A stretch of DNA of 64,000 nt, taken from positions 1 to 64,000 of the forward strand of contig NZ_DATGNU010000129.1 in assembly GCF_035306585.1 (NCBI RefSeq), written 5' to 3'. The notes under the pieces were generated by a model, which was not told the origin of the DNA, did not search any database, and saw only the letters and a program-made list of their open reading frames with translations. The first letter of the stretch is position 1; the number at the start of each line of letters is the position of its first letter. The position numbers and the translations under genes are program-made. This DNA comes from Galbibacter sp035306585. GTDB taxonomy: Bacteria > Bacteroidota > Bacteroidia > Flavobacteriales > Flavobacteriaceae. Positions 26,555 to 35,616 of this stretch are shown one piece after another.

Positions 26555-26989
26555 ATGAACAGTAGAATCTTATTTGTTTGCACTGGAAATTACTATCGTA
26601 GCAGATTTGCTGAAATTTTATTCAATTCCTTATCTGAGAAGCAACAACTAAACTACCATGCTTTTTCAAAAGGCTTAAGACTATCCAAAAACAACAAGGG
26701 TCCGATATCGAAACATTGCATTGCTTTCTTCAAAGAACGATACCCTGAGATGACCTACGATCTGAGAATGCCGATGCCATTTGATCAAGGTGATTTTGAT
26801 TATTATGACAAAATCATCCTTATGGACCGTAGCGAACACGCTCCGATGATCAATAAACTATATCCAGGAAAACATCCTGAGTTAGAGTATTGGGATATTG
26901 TTGATGATTATATCCGAGCACCAGAGGAAGTCCTTCCCATACTTGAAAAAACGGTAATCGAACTGATAGATGAATTAAAAAACCACTAA
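26555..26989 (+). CDS. Low-molecular-weight phosphatase family protein
   Basis: Protein of 144 residues with the P-loop C-x5-R of LMW tyrosine phosphatases at Cys9 to Arg15 (CTGNYYR). The general-acid region near the C-terminus reads YWDIVDDY in place of the classical DP motif, so it may act on phosphotyrosine, phosphoarginine or another phosphate ester. It starts 12 bases after the bacilliredoxin terminator and leads a run with an acyltransferase (16-base gap) and an HD protein. Confidence 0.8.
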   Translation: MNSRILFVCTGNYYRSRFAEILFNSLSEKQQLNYHAFSKGLRLSKNNKGPISKHCIAFFKERYPEMTYDLRMPMPFDQGDFDYYDKIILMDRSEHAPMINKLYPGKHPELEYWDIVDDYIRAPEEVLPILEKTVIELIDELKNH

Positions 26990-27005
26990 TAATCAAAAGT
27001 ATCCC

Positions 27006-27740
27006 ATGAGAAAAATAGTAGCGTATCCACTCTCGGTTATCTACATAGTGTGTTTTGCACTACTTCTTGTTATTTTCCATCCAATACAAGTAATCTGCCA
27101 TAGAATATTTGGTTATAATGCCCACAAGAGATCTGTTGAAATTCTCAATTTGTTGCTCATGCGAAGTCTAATGATCTTGGGCAACCGGGTGCACTTTAAA
27201 AACCCGTATAATATTTCAACAGAAAAACCGTGTATTATTGTAGCCAATCATCAAAGCATGTATGATATCCCACCACTGGTTTGGCATATGCGCAAGCACG
27301 ATCCGAAGTTTATCAGTAAAAAAGAACTCGGAAAAGGCATCCCTAGTGTATCCTACAACCTACGTCACGGAGGCGCGGCACTAATTGACCGTAAAGATAA
27401 AGAGCAGGCTTTTAAAGAAATTCTAAAACTCGCAAAGTACGCCAATAAAAACGGCCGATCTGTAGTTATATTTCCAGAAGGCACCCGATCTAGAAATGGC
27501 ATGCCTAAAAAATTTCAACAAGGGGGGCTAAAGATCTTACTCAAAAAAATGCCTGATGCGACCCTAGTACCTGTTAGTATAAACAATTCATGGAAGACGC
27601 TTCGCTATGGAAAATTCCCTTTTGGAATCGGTTATAACTTGGAATTTGAAGTTCACCAACCAATCACCAATCGAGACCTTCCCCCCGAGGAGTTAATAGA
27701 CAAATTAGAGCAAACTATATCCAAGGCCGTAAACCAATAA
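27006..27740 (+). CDS. plsC: 1-acyl-sn-glycerol-3-phosphate acyltransferase
   Basis: Membrane-associated acyltransferase of phospholipid synthesis, 244 residues. An N-terminal hydrophobic segment (7-30) precedes the catalytic HX4D box NHQSMYD (His82, Asp87) and the phosphate-binding FPEGTRS (156-162). The C-terminal VPVSINNSW strand is also family-typical. It lies between a phosphatase and an HD hydrolase, with only two bases before the latter. Other acyl acceptors are possible. Confidence 0.88.
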   Translation: MRKIVAYPLSVIYIVCFALLLVIFHPIQVICHRIFGYNAHKRSVEILNLLLMRSLMILGNRVHFKNPYNISTEKPCIIVANHQSMYDIPPLVWHMRKHDPKFISKKELGKGIPSVSYNLRHGGAALIDRKDKEQAFKEILKLAKYANKNGRSVVIFPEGTRSRNGMPKKFQQGGLKILLKKMPDATLVPVSINNSWKTLRYGKFPFGIGYNLEFEVHQPITNRDLPPEELIDKLEQTISKAVNQ

Positions 27741-27742
27741 CA

Positions 27743-28399
27743 ATGGACAATACACAAATCACAGAAAAAACCATCAGTTTTGTCAAGCAAACCCTTAAGG
27801 ATGCCGAAGGAGGACACGACTGGTTTCACATACAACGTGTCTTTAAAAACGCCATGCTAATTGCGAAGGATTACCCCCAAGCATCTCCGCTAGTGGTGGC
27901 TCTTGGCGCTTTACTTCACGATATCGCTGATTCGAAATTTCACAAAGGAGATGAAACTGTTGGCGGGAAAATGGCAGAAGACTTTCTCACTTCATTATCA
28001 GTGGAGCCCAACGTAATTACTCAGGTGGTTGCAATTATTGATAACATTTCTTTTAGAGGAGGCAATTTCAAACAAACCTTTCGATCTATAGAACTAGATA
28101 TTGTACAGGATGCCGATCGTCTCGATGCCATAGGAGCTATTGGAATTGCCCGATGTTTCAACTACGGCGGTTTTAAAAACAGAAAGCTCTATGATCCCGC
28201 GATTTCCCCTAATCTTCAAATGACCAAAGAAGAGTATAAGAAAAGTACAGCTCCAACAATCAATCATTTTTACGAAAAACTACTCCTACTAAAAGACAGA
28301 ATGAACACCGATACTGGCAAAAAACTTGCACAGCGCCGTCATGAATTCATGGAGTTATTTCTAGAGCAATTTTATGCAGAAATTGACGGTGAACGTTAA
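27743..28399 (+). CDS. HD-domain phosphohydrolase
   Basis: Soluble protein of 218 residues with the metal-binding set HDWFHIQRV near 25-33, LLHDIAD near 57-63 and a later Asp in VQDADRLDAIGAIG. It resembles the YedJ-type HD hydrolases whose substrate is unknown. It follows plsC after two bases and converges on the enoyl-CoA hydratase gene with seven bases between. Confidence 0.82.
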   Translation: MDNTQITEKTISFVKQTLKDAEGGHDWFHIQRVFKNAMLIAKDYPQASPLVVALGALLHDIADSKFHKGDETVGGKMAEDFLTSLSVEPNVITQVVAIIDNISFRGGNFKQTFRSIELDIVQDADRLDAIGAIGIARCFNYGGFKNRKLYDPAISPNLQMTKEEYKKSTAPTINHFYEKLLLLKDRMNTDTGKKLAQRRHEFMELFLEQFYAEIDGER

Positions 28400-28406
28400 A
28401 CCCTTA

Positions 28407-29183
28407 TTAATTCCCAGTAAATTGGGCTTTTCTTTTTTCTAAAAATGCTTGAGTACCTTCTTTAAAATCCTCAGTTGCAAAGCATGCTCCAAATGTCTCG
28501 ATTTCTTTAGGATAACCTTGATCAGAGAATCCTGAGTTGACAGCAGATATTGCTGAAGCCACTGCGGTGGGGGAATTATTTATAATTTTGGTAGCAATTT
28601 TTTCACAAAGGGGCAGTAACTGTTCTAAGGCTACCATATGATTGATCAGGCCCCACATAAGGGCTTGTTCTGTACCAATCATACCAGCGGTGAGAATCAT
28701 CTCCAGAGCCCTTCCTTTACCAACGAGTTGAGGCAGCCGTTGCGTTCCACCGTATCCAGGAATCAGTCCCAAGGAAGTTTCTGGAAGTCCCATCCTAGCA
28801 TTATCGCTAGCAACTCTAAAATGACAAGCCATTGCTAGTTCTAAACCTCCACCTAAGGCAAAGCCATTGATTGCTGCAATAACTGGAGTATGGAGATTTT
28901 CAATTAAATTAAATAATAGCTCTTGACCTTTAGCTGCCAATTGAGAACCCTCATAAACCGAAAAATTCGCAAACTCAGAAATATCTGCTCCTGCCACAAA
29001 AGCCCTATCGCCAGCACCTGTAACAATAATAACTCGCACTCGGTCATCCTGATCCAAGTCGACAAAAGCTTGATGCAGCTCCTCTATAGTAGCCTTGTTG
29101 AGCGCATTTAATTTCTTTGGACGATTAATTGTTATGGTCCCTATTTGCTCTTTGATCTCAATAATAATGTTTTCAAAATTCAT
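28407..29183 (-). CDS. Enoyl-CoA hydratase/isomerase family protein
   Basis: Crotonase-fold enzyme of 258 residues that adds water to enoyl-CoA. The CoA-binding AGADISEF (65-72) is present, and the two catalytic glutamates are Glu115 (GGGLELAMAC) and Glu135 (LPETSLGLIPGYGG), so it should be a hydratase. It is the last gene of a leftward run hemH, MATE, hemJ, histidine kinase, enoyl-CoA hydratase with gaps of 4 to 13 bases. The metabolic link to heme genes is unclear. Confidence 0.9.
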   Translation of the reverse strand: MNFENIIIEIKEQIGTITINRPKKLNALNKATIEELHQAFVDLDQDDRVRVIIVTGAGDRAFVAGADISEFANFSVYEGSQLAAKGQELLFNLIENLHTPVIAAINGFALGGGLELAMACHFRVASDNARMGLPETSLGLIPGYGGTQRLPQLVGKGRALEMILTAGMIGTEQALMWGLINHMVALEQLLPLCEKIATKIINNSPTAVASAISAVNSGFSDQGYPKEIETFGACFATEDFKEGTQAFLEKRKAQFTGN

Positions 29184-29194
29184 GCTAAAATCAT

Positions 29195-30703
29195 TTAATT
29201 ATCTTTTTCGTTCGTTTCTTTAAATTTAGGAAAAGTAATAGTGAATACGGTTCCTATACCCTGCTCAGAATCCATTTCAAGGCTTCCATGAAAGGCTTCA
29301 ACAATATTTTTCACCATCCCTAATCCAAGTCCCATGCCGCTTGTCTTGGTGGTAAACCTTGGCTCAAAAATCTTTTCATGATTTTCTTTGGAAATCCCTA
29401 TTCCATTGTCTTTCACTGTTATTTTGATATCATCTCCTTGGGTAAAAACTGATACCTCAATTTTTGGTAGTTTATCTTCTGGAACCGATTGCAAGGCATT
29501 TTTTACCAAATTTGTCATCACTCGTATGAGCTGCGTACGATCTAATTTCGCAATAATTTCCTTTTGTTCGCTTTTAAATTCAATAGATTCTTCATTAAAA
29601 ATTTCAACAGAGAGATGAACAACCTCTACCACATTGAGCAATTCATTTTGCTGGGCAGGCATATTGGCAAAACTACCAAATGCAGATGCGATATTACTCA
29701 TTGTGTCTATTTGCTGAATCATAATCTTGGCAAACTCATCGACCTTTTCATTTATCTGAGAATCCTGAGGATCAAACTTTCGTTGAAAGCTCTGAACACT
29801 TAATCGCATAGGTGTTAGTGGGTTCTTAATTTCATGCGCCACTTGTTTGGCCATTTCTCTCCAAGCTTGTTCCCGTTCACTCTTAGCTAGTAATGCCGCG
29901 CTTTTATCCAATTCATCGATCATACCATTATAGGCCTCCACTAAAGCACCGATTTCTTCACTGGGCCGATCTAGGTATATCTTTTGATTTTGTTTGGTCA
30001 ATCGGGTCTGATCTAATTTATCTCCAATGGCCTTTAACGAACGTGTAATATAAGTAGAGATAAGATAAGCTAACATTACTGCAATTATTAGCAGTATGAC
30101 ATAAACAGCAGAGAGTCGAATTAAAAATTGTCCCAACTCCCCTTCGTTAAAGGTGTCATCTTCATAATATGGGATATTTAATATGCCTATTGGCTTGAAC
30201 TTGGGGTCTAGAATGTAACTATAAGAAGAACGGAAACGATCTCCAGCGGCCTTCGTTCTTTCCACATAACGTTTGGTCAGACTGTTAGCTAAGCCATGAA
30301 GCACGCTATTATCCAGGTTTCTAACACCGTTATCGTATGCCATTCTTGGCTTTGAACTAATAATGAGATTTCCCTCTAGATCAAAAATATTAAAGTTAAT
30401 ATCCAATACATCGGAGGCTTCGAAAATAGCATTTTTGTACTCCAGTATGTAGCGCAAGTTTTCCGTTTTTACTTCCCAAGTAGTATTTTTAAGAATGTAA
30501 TCTATTTGGGCATTGAGTTGTTCCTCTTTTCGCTCAAGATAAACTTTGTGATAATCCTCCGCCTGTCCTTTATATTGAAAAATAGTCACTCCCGCGATGA
30601 GCACCGATGCGAATACCACAATAAAGATCATTGTAATAAAGATACGTGTTCGAAGCGATAGTTTATTGTACACCTTACATTTGGATTTTATTAAATATAA
30701 CAA
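29195..30703 (-). CDS. Membrane sensor histidine kinase (NtrY-like)
   Basis: Up to 502 residues: membrane span about 20-42, a sensor loop of about 150 residues, second span about 197-220, HAMP about 215-268, phosphoacceptor His290 in AHEIKNPLTP, and an ATPase domain with DNGIGIS and GMGLGLGM. No response regulator is adjacent, so its partner is elsewhere. The start is uncertain: TTG 30703 gives the full frame and GTG 30673 would begin at VYNKLSLRTR, closer to the membrane span. Its place 13 bases after hemJ suggests it is expressed with heme genes. Confidence 0.85.
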   Translation of the reverse strand: MLYLIKSKCKVYNKLSLRTRIFITMIFIVVFASVLIAGVTIFQYKGQAEDYHKVYLERKEEQLNAQIDYILKNTTWEVKTENLRYILEYKNAIFEASDVLDINFNIFDLEGNLIISSKPRMAYDNGVRNLDNSVLHGLANSLTKRYVERTKAAGDRFRSSYSYILDPKFKPIGILNIPYYEDDTFNEGELGQFLIRLSAVYVILLIIAVMLAYLISTYITRSLKAIGDKLDQTRLTKQNQKIYLDRPSEEIGALVEAYNGMIDELDKSAALLAKSEREQAWREMAKQVAHEIKNPLTPMRLSVQSFQRKFDPQDSQINEKVDEFAKIMIQQIDTMSNIASAFGSFANMPAQQNELLNVVEVVHLSVEIFNEESIEFKSEQKEIIAKLDRTQLIRVMTNLVKNALQSVPEDKLPKIEVSVFTQGDDIKITVKDNGIGISKENHEKIFEPRFTTKTSGMGLGLGMVKNIVEAFHGSLEMDSEQGIGTVFTITFPKFKETNEKDN

Positions 30704-30716
30704 TAATTAAGCCAGC

Positions 30717-31262
30717 TTAGCTATTTTTGTCACGTATTCGCTTATACAAACGGATACCGAGCATAAGGGCAGTGGCGAGTAGAAAAATCCCAACTACTCC
30801 AAAAACCCAGTTTAAACTATCTTTTAGGATTACAAGAAAGACTACAGAGAACAAAATAATCGTCGTAACCTCGTTCCATATCCGCATGAATTTAGAAGTA
30901 TAATTAACCTGATCGTTTTGGAGTTGAGTAAAGATTTGATGCGTTTTCAGATGATAAAGGATCAGTAAAACAACAAAAAATAACTTGATATGCATCCAGC
31001 CTTGGGTAAGCCAACCTGGGATAATGATAAGTAACATAATTGCAAACAAAACAGCAAGTATCGCAGAAGGCCACGTAATAATAAACCAAAGCCTTTTGGC
31101 CATAATTTTAAGTTGATCACCTAAAATTTCCTTCTCTGGTGAAGGCTTGGCATAAGCCTCTATTTGGTAGATAAACAATCGAGGGATGTAAAATAATCCC
31201 GCAAACCAAGTAATGACAAAAATCAAGTGCAATGCTTTGATATAATTGTAATATTCTACCAT
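30717..31262 (-). CDS. hemJ: Protoporphyrinogen IX oxidase, HemJ type (CopD-like)
   Basis: Membrane protein of 181 residues with four to five spans. The N-terminal KALHLIFVITWFAGLFYIPRLF carries the conserved histidine near residue 11 and is diagnostic of the HemJ/COG1981 family, often labelled CopD. It would oxidise protoporphyrinogen IX to protoporphyrin, the step before HemH. Placement in an operon with hemH and close to hemA-B, and the absence of hemG or hemY here, support this. The start overlaps no neighbour; the MATE gene ends five bases before it. Confidence 0.82.
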   Translation of the reverse strand: MVEYYNYIKALHLIFVITWFAGLFYIPRLFIYQIEAYAKPSPEKEILGDQLKIMAKRLWFIITWPSAILAVLFAIMLLIIIPGWLTQGWMHIKLFFVVLLILYHLKTHQIFTQLQNDQVNYTSKFMRIWNEVTTIILFSVVFLVILKDSLNWVFGVVGIFLLATALMLGIRLYKRIRDKNS

Positions 31263-31267
31263 ATGTT

Positions 31268-32626
31268 CTATGATTCTATGGGTTTGGTCATTAATTTATG
31301 TCGAATTTCTCGATTTAAAAAATAGCCAGTTACCACGGTGGAAAGTACATCCGATAGTGGAAATGAAATCCATACGCCTAACTCTCCATAGTACCTGGGC
31401 AATATGAGAATTAAAGGTATAAAAAAGATTCCTTGTCTGGTGAGGGTTAATAAAAAAGCAGGTAATGCTTTTCCAACGGCCTGGAAATAAGCCGAACCGA
31501 TCAGCTGAATAACCACTATTGGGGTGGCAGCGAACACCCATCGCATTGCCTTTGGAGCATCATTCAACACCGTTGAATCATCGGTAAATACTGCTGTAAT
31601 ACCCCCTGGAAAAATCATTATCAATAAGAAAATACAAAAGCCCAGTAACATTGCATATTTTATGGCTGTGTAGATGGTTTCTTTAACACGATAGTATTTA
31701 TTGGCCCCATAATTAAAGCCTGCAATAGGTAAAAATCCTTGGGTAATCCCCAGAACAGGAAAAAGTGCAAACATCAACATCCTACCTATTATGGCATAAA
31801 CCGTTACCGAAGATGCGCCCCCTAAGTTGTACAATATATTGTTTAAAAGCAGGTATGTTACACTAACGATTGCTTGCCTAGCTAGAGTGACACCTCCCAG
31901 GGCAGCGATTTCAGATACGGTATTTCTTCTTAAAACAAAATCGGTAACGCTAAGTTTTAACTCTGAATTATTCGATAGAAAGTACCACAGAATATAGCCA
32001 AGACAGAGCACATAAGAAGCTGTGGTAGCCCACCCTGCGCCTAACATTCCATAATCCAAAACATATATAAAAATGTAATCCAAGAAAAGGTTTCCAACGG
32101 AGGGGATTATCATTGCGATCATGGCAAACTTAGGTTTACCTTCCGCCCTAATGACTGTATTTCCCATCATACAAAGAGCTAAAAAAGGAACACCATATAA
32201 TACCACTGTATAGTAATCCTTTGCTGGATCAAAAATGGCACCTTTACCACCAAACCTTGGGATGATATCGTCTATAAACCAGAGTCCAACCACTATGAGC
32301 ACGACCGTGAGCAGTACCGTCAGGGTAATTTGGTTTCCAAAAGTAATAAGCGCTTTGGAGCGATTATCCGCCCCAAGGGCGCGGGAAATAATGGAAGACC
32401 CTCCAACCCCGATAGCCATCCCTAGAGCAGCGATAAAAAAAGAAACAGGCAGCACCACGTTGATTGCAGCAATGGCAATTGAACCTATCCAATTCCCTAC
32501 AAAAATGGTGTCCACCAAAATATTTAAGGACATCACCAAAATACCGATGGAAGCTGGAACAGCTTGTTTTACTAATAAACTACCGATACTGTCCTCTCCC
32601 AGAGCTTTGGATGAATTTCCACTCAT
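31268..32626 (-). CDS. MATE family efflux transporter
   Basis: Inner-membrane protein of 452 residues with twelve predicted spans and the repeated MATE segments (GVGGSSIISRALGA near 73-86, and QGFLPIAGFNYGANKYYRVKE in the second half). MATE proteins exchange sodium or protons for cationic compounds. It lies inside the hemH-hemJ operon, four bases after hemH and five before hemJ, so export of a porphyrin, heme or related toxic intermediate is a reasonable guess that sequence alone cannot confirm. Confidence 0.87.
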   Translation of the reverse strand: MSGNSSKALGEDSIGSLLVKQAVPASIGILVMSLNILVDTIFVGNWIGSIAIAAINVVLPVSFFIAALGMAIGVGGSSIISRALGADNRSKALITFGNQITLTVLLTVVLIVVGLWFIDDIIPRFGGKGAIFDPAKDYYTVVLYGVPFLALCMMGNTVIRAEGKPKFAMIAMIIPSVGNLFLDYIFIYVLDYGMLGAGWATTASYVLCLGYILWYFLSNNSELKLSVTDFVLRRNTVSEIAALGGVTLARQAIVSVTYLLLNNILYNLGGASSVTVYAIIGRMLMFALFPVLGITQGFLPIAGFNYGANKYYRVKETIYTAIKYAMLLGFCIFLLIMIFPGGITAVFTDDSTVLNDAPKAMRWVFAATPIVVIQLIGSAYFQAVGKALPAFLLTLTRQGIFFIPLILILPRYYGELGVWISFPLSDVLSTVVTGYFLNREIRHKLMTKPIES

Positions 32627-32630
32627 AATG

Positions 32631-33659
32631 CTATGCGTTTTGCTCAGCTAATGCCCACTGATCAATCCAACGCGCCAGTACTTTTATCCAATCTGAGTCA
32701 TCATTTAAGCACGGAATCACATGCAATTCTTCTCCACCGTTCGCGATAAATTCTTCTTTCGCCTGGATCCCTATTTCTTCGAGTGTCTCAATACAATCAG
32801 CCACAAAAGCTGGCGTGACCACTGCAAGTTTTTTGATTCCTTGTTCAGGCATTTTATTGATGGTTTTATTGGTTGCTGGCTTTAACCAAGGGTCAATCCC
32901 TAAACGCGACTGAAATGAGGTAGAATAACTTCCTTGCTTTAAGCCTAGAAATTCTGCTACCTGTTTGGTGGTCTCATAACATTGATGCCTGTAACAAAAC
33001 TGGTGCGCAGGGGATGGCGTTTGACAACAACTTCCATCAATTTTACAATGGGATTTGGTGATATCCGATTTTCGGATATGTCGTTCCGGGACACCGTGAT
33101 AGGAAAACAACAGATGATCCCATTGTTGCGCCTGTAAAGAGCGCTGAATAGAATTTGAAAGCACCCGAACATAATCAGGATGGTTATAAAAAGCCGGGAT
33201 GCTGGTAAACTCCATCTCAGGGAAGTGCGCTTGTCGCAACTCTTCGGCTAATACCAGTATCGTTTCTGTAGTAGCCATCGCAAACTGAGGATAAAGCGGT
33301 ATTAGCAATACCTCCGTGACACCTTCTTCTTTTAGCGCTTGCAAACCAGATTTTATGGAAGGATTACCATAACGCATTGCCACGGCACTTGGTATGGAGG
33401 AAAACTTATCGATTCCTTCCTTTAATCGCTCCGAAATGACAATTAAAGGGGACCCTTCTTCCCACCATATTTTTTCATAAGCTTCCGCGGATTTTTTAGG
33501 ACGTGTGTTAAGTATTATACCCCTGACAATAAAACTGCGTAACCAATATGGAAAATCAAACACGCGTTCATCCATTAAAAACTCATCCAAATACCGTTTT
33601 ACATCCTTAGGATCTGTAGAATCTGGTGACCCTAAGTTGATGAATAAAACTCCCTTCAT
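32631..33659 (-). CDS. hemH: Ferrochelatase
   Basis: Inserts ferrous iron into protoporphyrin IX, the last step of heme synthesis. It has 342 residues with the catalytic histidine in SYHGVPERHIRK and the segment SFQSRLGIDPWLKP. The frame is open to 33695, but a promoter -7 element at 33685-33692 lies inside that extension and MKGVLFINLGSPD at 33659 is the classical N-terminus. It leads the five-gene leftward operon. Confidence 0.95.
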   Translation of the reverse strand: MKGVLFINLGSPDSTDPKDVKRYLDEFLMDERVFDFPYWLRSFIVRGIILNTRPKKSAEAYEKIWWEEGSPLIVISERLKEGIDKFSSIPSAVAMRYGNPSIKSGLQALKEEGVTEVLLIPLYPQFAMATTETILVLAEELRQAHFPEMEFTSIPAFYNHPDYVRVLSNSIQRSLQAQQWDHLLFSYHGVPERHIRKSDITKSHCKIDGSCCQTPSPAHQFCYRHQCYETTKQVAEFLGLKQGSYSTSFQSRLGIDPWLKPATNKTINKMPEQGIKKLAVVTPAFVADCIETLEEIGIQAKEEFIANGGEELHVIPCLNDDSDWIKVLARWIDQWALAEQNA

Positions 33660-33684
33660 ATATATTTTTCTAAAGTATTCTTTG

Positions 33685-33692
33685 CAAAAGTA
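33685..33692 (-). promoter_or_regulatory. -7 element of the hemH operon
   Basis: TACTTTTG on the minus strand is an exact TAnnTTTG, 25 bases before the hemH ATG at 33659. It rules out the longer reading of the hemH frame. A half-site TTTAGAA lies between it and the start. Confidence 0.55.
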
Positions 33693-33799
33693 CACAATTG
33701 CGGTTCATAAAAACTTCGGGTAGACTTAACTTTGAAGATAATGCTATTTAAAAAATCGATTGCTCTTCATTGAAACAAAACCTAGCTCGTTTAACAAAT

Positions 33800-34543
33800 C
33801 TAATCTCTTTTTAAACAATAGTTTATTCCCCCTAAAAGATGGGCAACAAACAAAGGCTCACTATAAGACTCTTTGGTATGTCCTCCCCCTGTGTAGAAAA
33901 CCCTGGCACCTTCGAACTCATGATACCATGCAATAGGATGATGCGCTCCATTAGTTCCCCCTTCGTATGTGGATTCATCCAAATTAAGAAGTACCCGTAT
34001 ATGCTCACTAATGTCTCTATAATTATACCACTCATCTTTACGTATCCAAGTAGCACTAGGCAACATCTTAGTGGAGGCGTGCTCGGCATCGATTACCTGA
34101 ATTTCAGCCTTTCGAACATTTGGATTATTAGGGTGATCTACAAAATAAGCTCCTATCATTCTTCCATACCAAGGCCAATTAAATTCTGTATCTGTGGCAG
34201 CATGTATTCCCATAAAACTCCCGCCATTATGCATAAAATCTTGAAGAGCCTTTTGACCTGATGGGCCAAGTACATCATTGGTGGTAGAGAGGAACAACAC
34301 CATCTTATATTTTTTTAGATTCTCCTTATTAAAGGCAAGCGAATCTTCTGTATGAGTGACTTTAAAGTTATTTTGATTTCCTAATTTTTCAATCAAAGCG
34401 ACTCCAGTTTCTATAGATTCATGACGAAATCCACTGGTTTTTGTAAAAACTAAAACTTGATCATCTGGGTTGGATTGCACTTGCTGAGCCATCCCAACAA
34501 AGAAAAAGCATAAGAAAAGAGGTAGTAAGAATATTTTTTTCAT
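33800..34543 (-). CDS. ThuA domain secreted protein
   Basis: Protein of 247 residues with a signal peptide (about 1-19, ending GMAQ) and a ThuA/glutamine-amidotransferase-like fold. Typical features are VLVFTKTSGFRHESI near 30-44, FLSTTNDVLG, GGSFMGIHAATDTE and HPIAWYHEFEGARVFYTGGGHT. The domain is linked to sugar utilisation, and the true activity is unknown. It lies 12 bases after the AraC gene and is probably cotranscribed with it, which is odd for a heme locus. Confidence 0.85.
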   Translation of the reverse strand: MKKIFLLPLFLCFFFVGMAQQVQSNPDDQVLVFTKTSGFRHESIETGVALIEKLGNQNNFKVTHTEDSLAFNKENLKKYKMVLFLSTTNDVLGPSGQKALQDFMHNGGSFMGIHAATDTEFNWPWYGRMIGAYFVDHPNNPNVRKAEIQVIDAEHASTKMLPSATWIRKDEWYNYRDISEHIRVLLNLDESTYEGGTNGAHHPIAWYHEFEGARVFYTGGGHTKESYSEPLFVAHLLGGINYCLKRD

Positions 34544-34555
34544 TGACTGAGTTAT

Positions 34556-35410
34556 TTAATTAAGCGCCATGGTATATTTTTTAGGCGTGGTTCCATATTT
34601 CTTTTTAAAAGCTGCAATAAAATGACTCGCAGTGCTGTAACCGACCTTTAATCCCACTTCATTGACGTTCATGGTCCCTGCCTCTAGTAGCTTTCTGGCA
34701 TATTCCATTTTATAATCGAACAAAAAGCTATAAACAGAATCACCATAGACCTGCTTAAATCCTTCTTTTAAACGTTTTAAATTAAGTCCAATCTCATCAG
34801 CCAATTCCTGAAGGGAAGGTGGTTCTGACATTCTTGATATCACAATATCCTTCGCCTTTCGTATACGACGAACATTATCCTCATCTGCTAAAAACGGGCA
34901 TTGTTCGAAATCAGTATCCTCAGGTTTGTTAAAATACAAAGCCAATAATTCATATATCTTTCCTTTTAAATACAAACGCTCAATAGCACTGTGCATGTTA
35001 AAATTCAACATTTGACTAAGCACCACAGACATGGCAGGATTAATCTGCTTGGTCCCATAATACTTTTTATCAATATTCTCTTGATCTAAAAAGTGAATAT
35101 AATCGGCCTCTTCTGAGAATAAAGCGTGGAATTTCTTTATCGGGATAACCACAGATAGGATCCACGTTTTTGAGTTCACCTCTAGATTAATCGGTAGATC
35201 ACGCCGTGGATTATATAACAACAAGGCCTCATCTTCTTTAATATCGATGGCATAATTCCCTTGGTTATAATGAAAAATAGCACGCCCTTTCAAGCAAAAA
35301 TGAAACTGAATATAACTGCTGTCAATTAGCTTGCTAATATGTTGAATATCATTCGATTCGTTTTGTGTCTTTAGCACTAAAAACCCTTCTTCAATTCCAA
35401 TTTCTTGCAT
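34556..35410 (-). CDS. AraC family transcriptional regulator
   Basis: Regulator of 284 residues: a sensory N-terminal region of about 170 residues and a C-terminal AraC double helix-turn-helix (about 185-284) with LQELADEIGLNLKRLKEGFK and VGYSTASHFIAAFKKKYG. I place the start at ATG 35410; an extension to 35515 would add 35 basic residues and run over a palindromic operator candidate. It sits divergently from hemA, the position of a pathway regulator, and I recall the same gene next to hemA in other flavobacteria. Effector and targets are unknown. Confidence 0.85.
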   Translation of the reverse strand: MQEIGIEEGFLVLKTQNESNDIQHISKLIDSSYIQFHFCLKGRAIFHYNQGNYAIDIKEDEALLLYNPRRDLPINLEVNSKTWILSVVIPIKKFHALFSEEADYIHFLDQENIDKKYYGTKQINPAMSVVLSQMLNFNMHSAIERLYLKGKIYELLALYFNKPEDTDFEQCPFLADEDNVRRIRKAKDIVISRMSEPPSLQELADEIGLNLKRLKEGFKQVYGDSVYSFLFDYKMEYARKLLEAGTMNVNEVGLKVGYSTASHFIAAFKKKYGTTPKKYTMALN

Positions 35411-35446
35411 TGTCCTTTTCGCGTTACTTTTTAATTTAAATCGGTG

Positions 35447-35454
35447 CAAATGTC
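35447..35454 (-). promoter_or_regulatory. Probable -7 element of the AraC gene
   Basis: GACATTTG on the minus strand matches TAnnTTTG in seven of eight positions, 36 bases before the ATG. The matching -33 region would then coincide with the palindrome at 35466-35482. Confidence 0.35.
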
Positions 35455-35465
35455 GTTCGTTTTTA

Positions 35466-35482
35466 TTTAGAATCGTTCTAAA
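35466..35482. promoter_or_regulatory. Perfect TTTAGAA-N3-TTCTAAA palindrome (Fur-family operator candidate)
   Basis: TTTAGAA (35466-35472), spacer TCG, TTCTAAA (35476-35482). It has the exact form of the iron control element bound by the Fur-family regulator Irr in Rhizobiales, and the general form of Fur/PerR boxes. It lies between the divergent AraC and hemA genes, over the expected -33 of AraC. A second, imperfect site starts with TTTAGAA at 35527. Confidence 0.55.
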
Positions 35483-35616
35483 CTTCATAGAGCATTGCAC
35501 GCTACAATCCCCCAAATATACAGCTATTTAGAAGAATTTTAGGCAAAAAAATATGCCTTTTTCAAAAAACGACATAAAAAGTACCTAGAGCGTTACTTTC
35601 TTACTGGCTTTAGGTT

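Noticed and set aside
33660..33695. N-terminal extension of hemH
   Set aside because: It overlaps an exact -7 promoter element and is absent from the family.
35411..35515. N-terminal extension of the AraC regulator
   Set aside because: Would run through the palindrome and likely promoter; the internal MQEIGIEEGF start suits the family as I know it.
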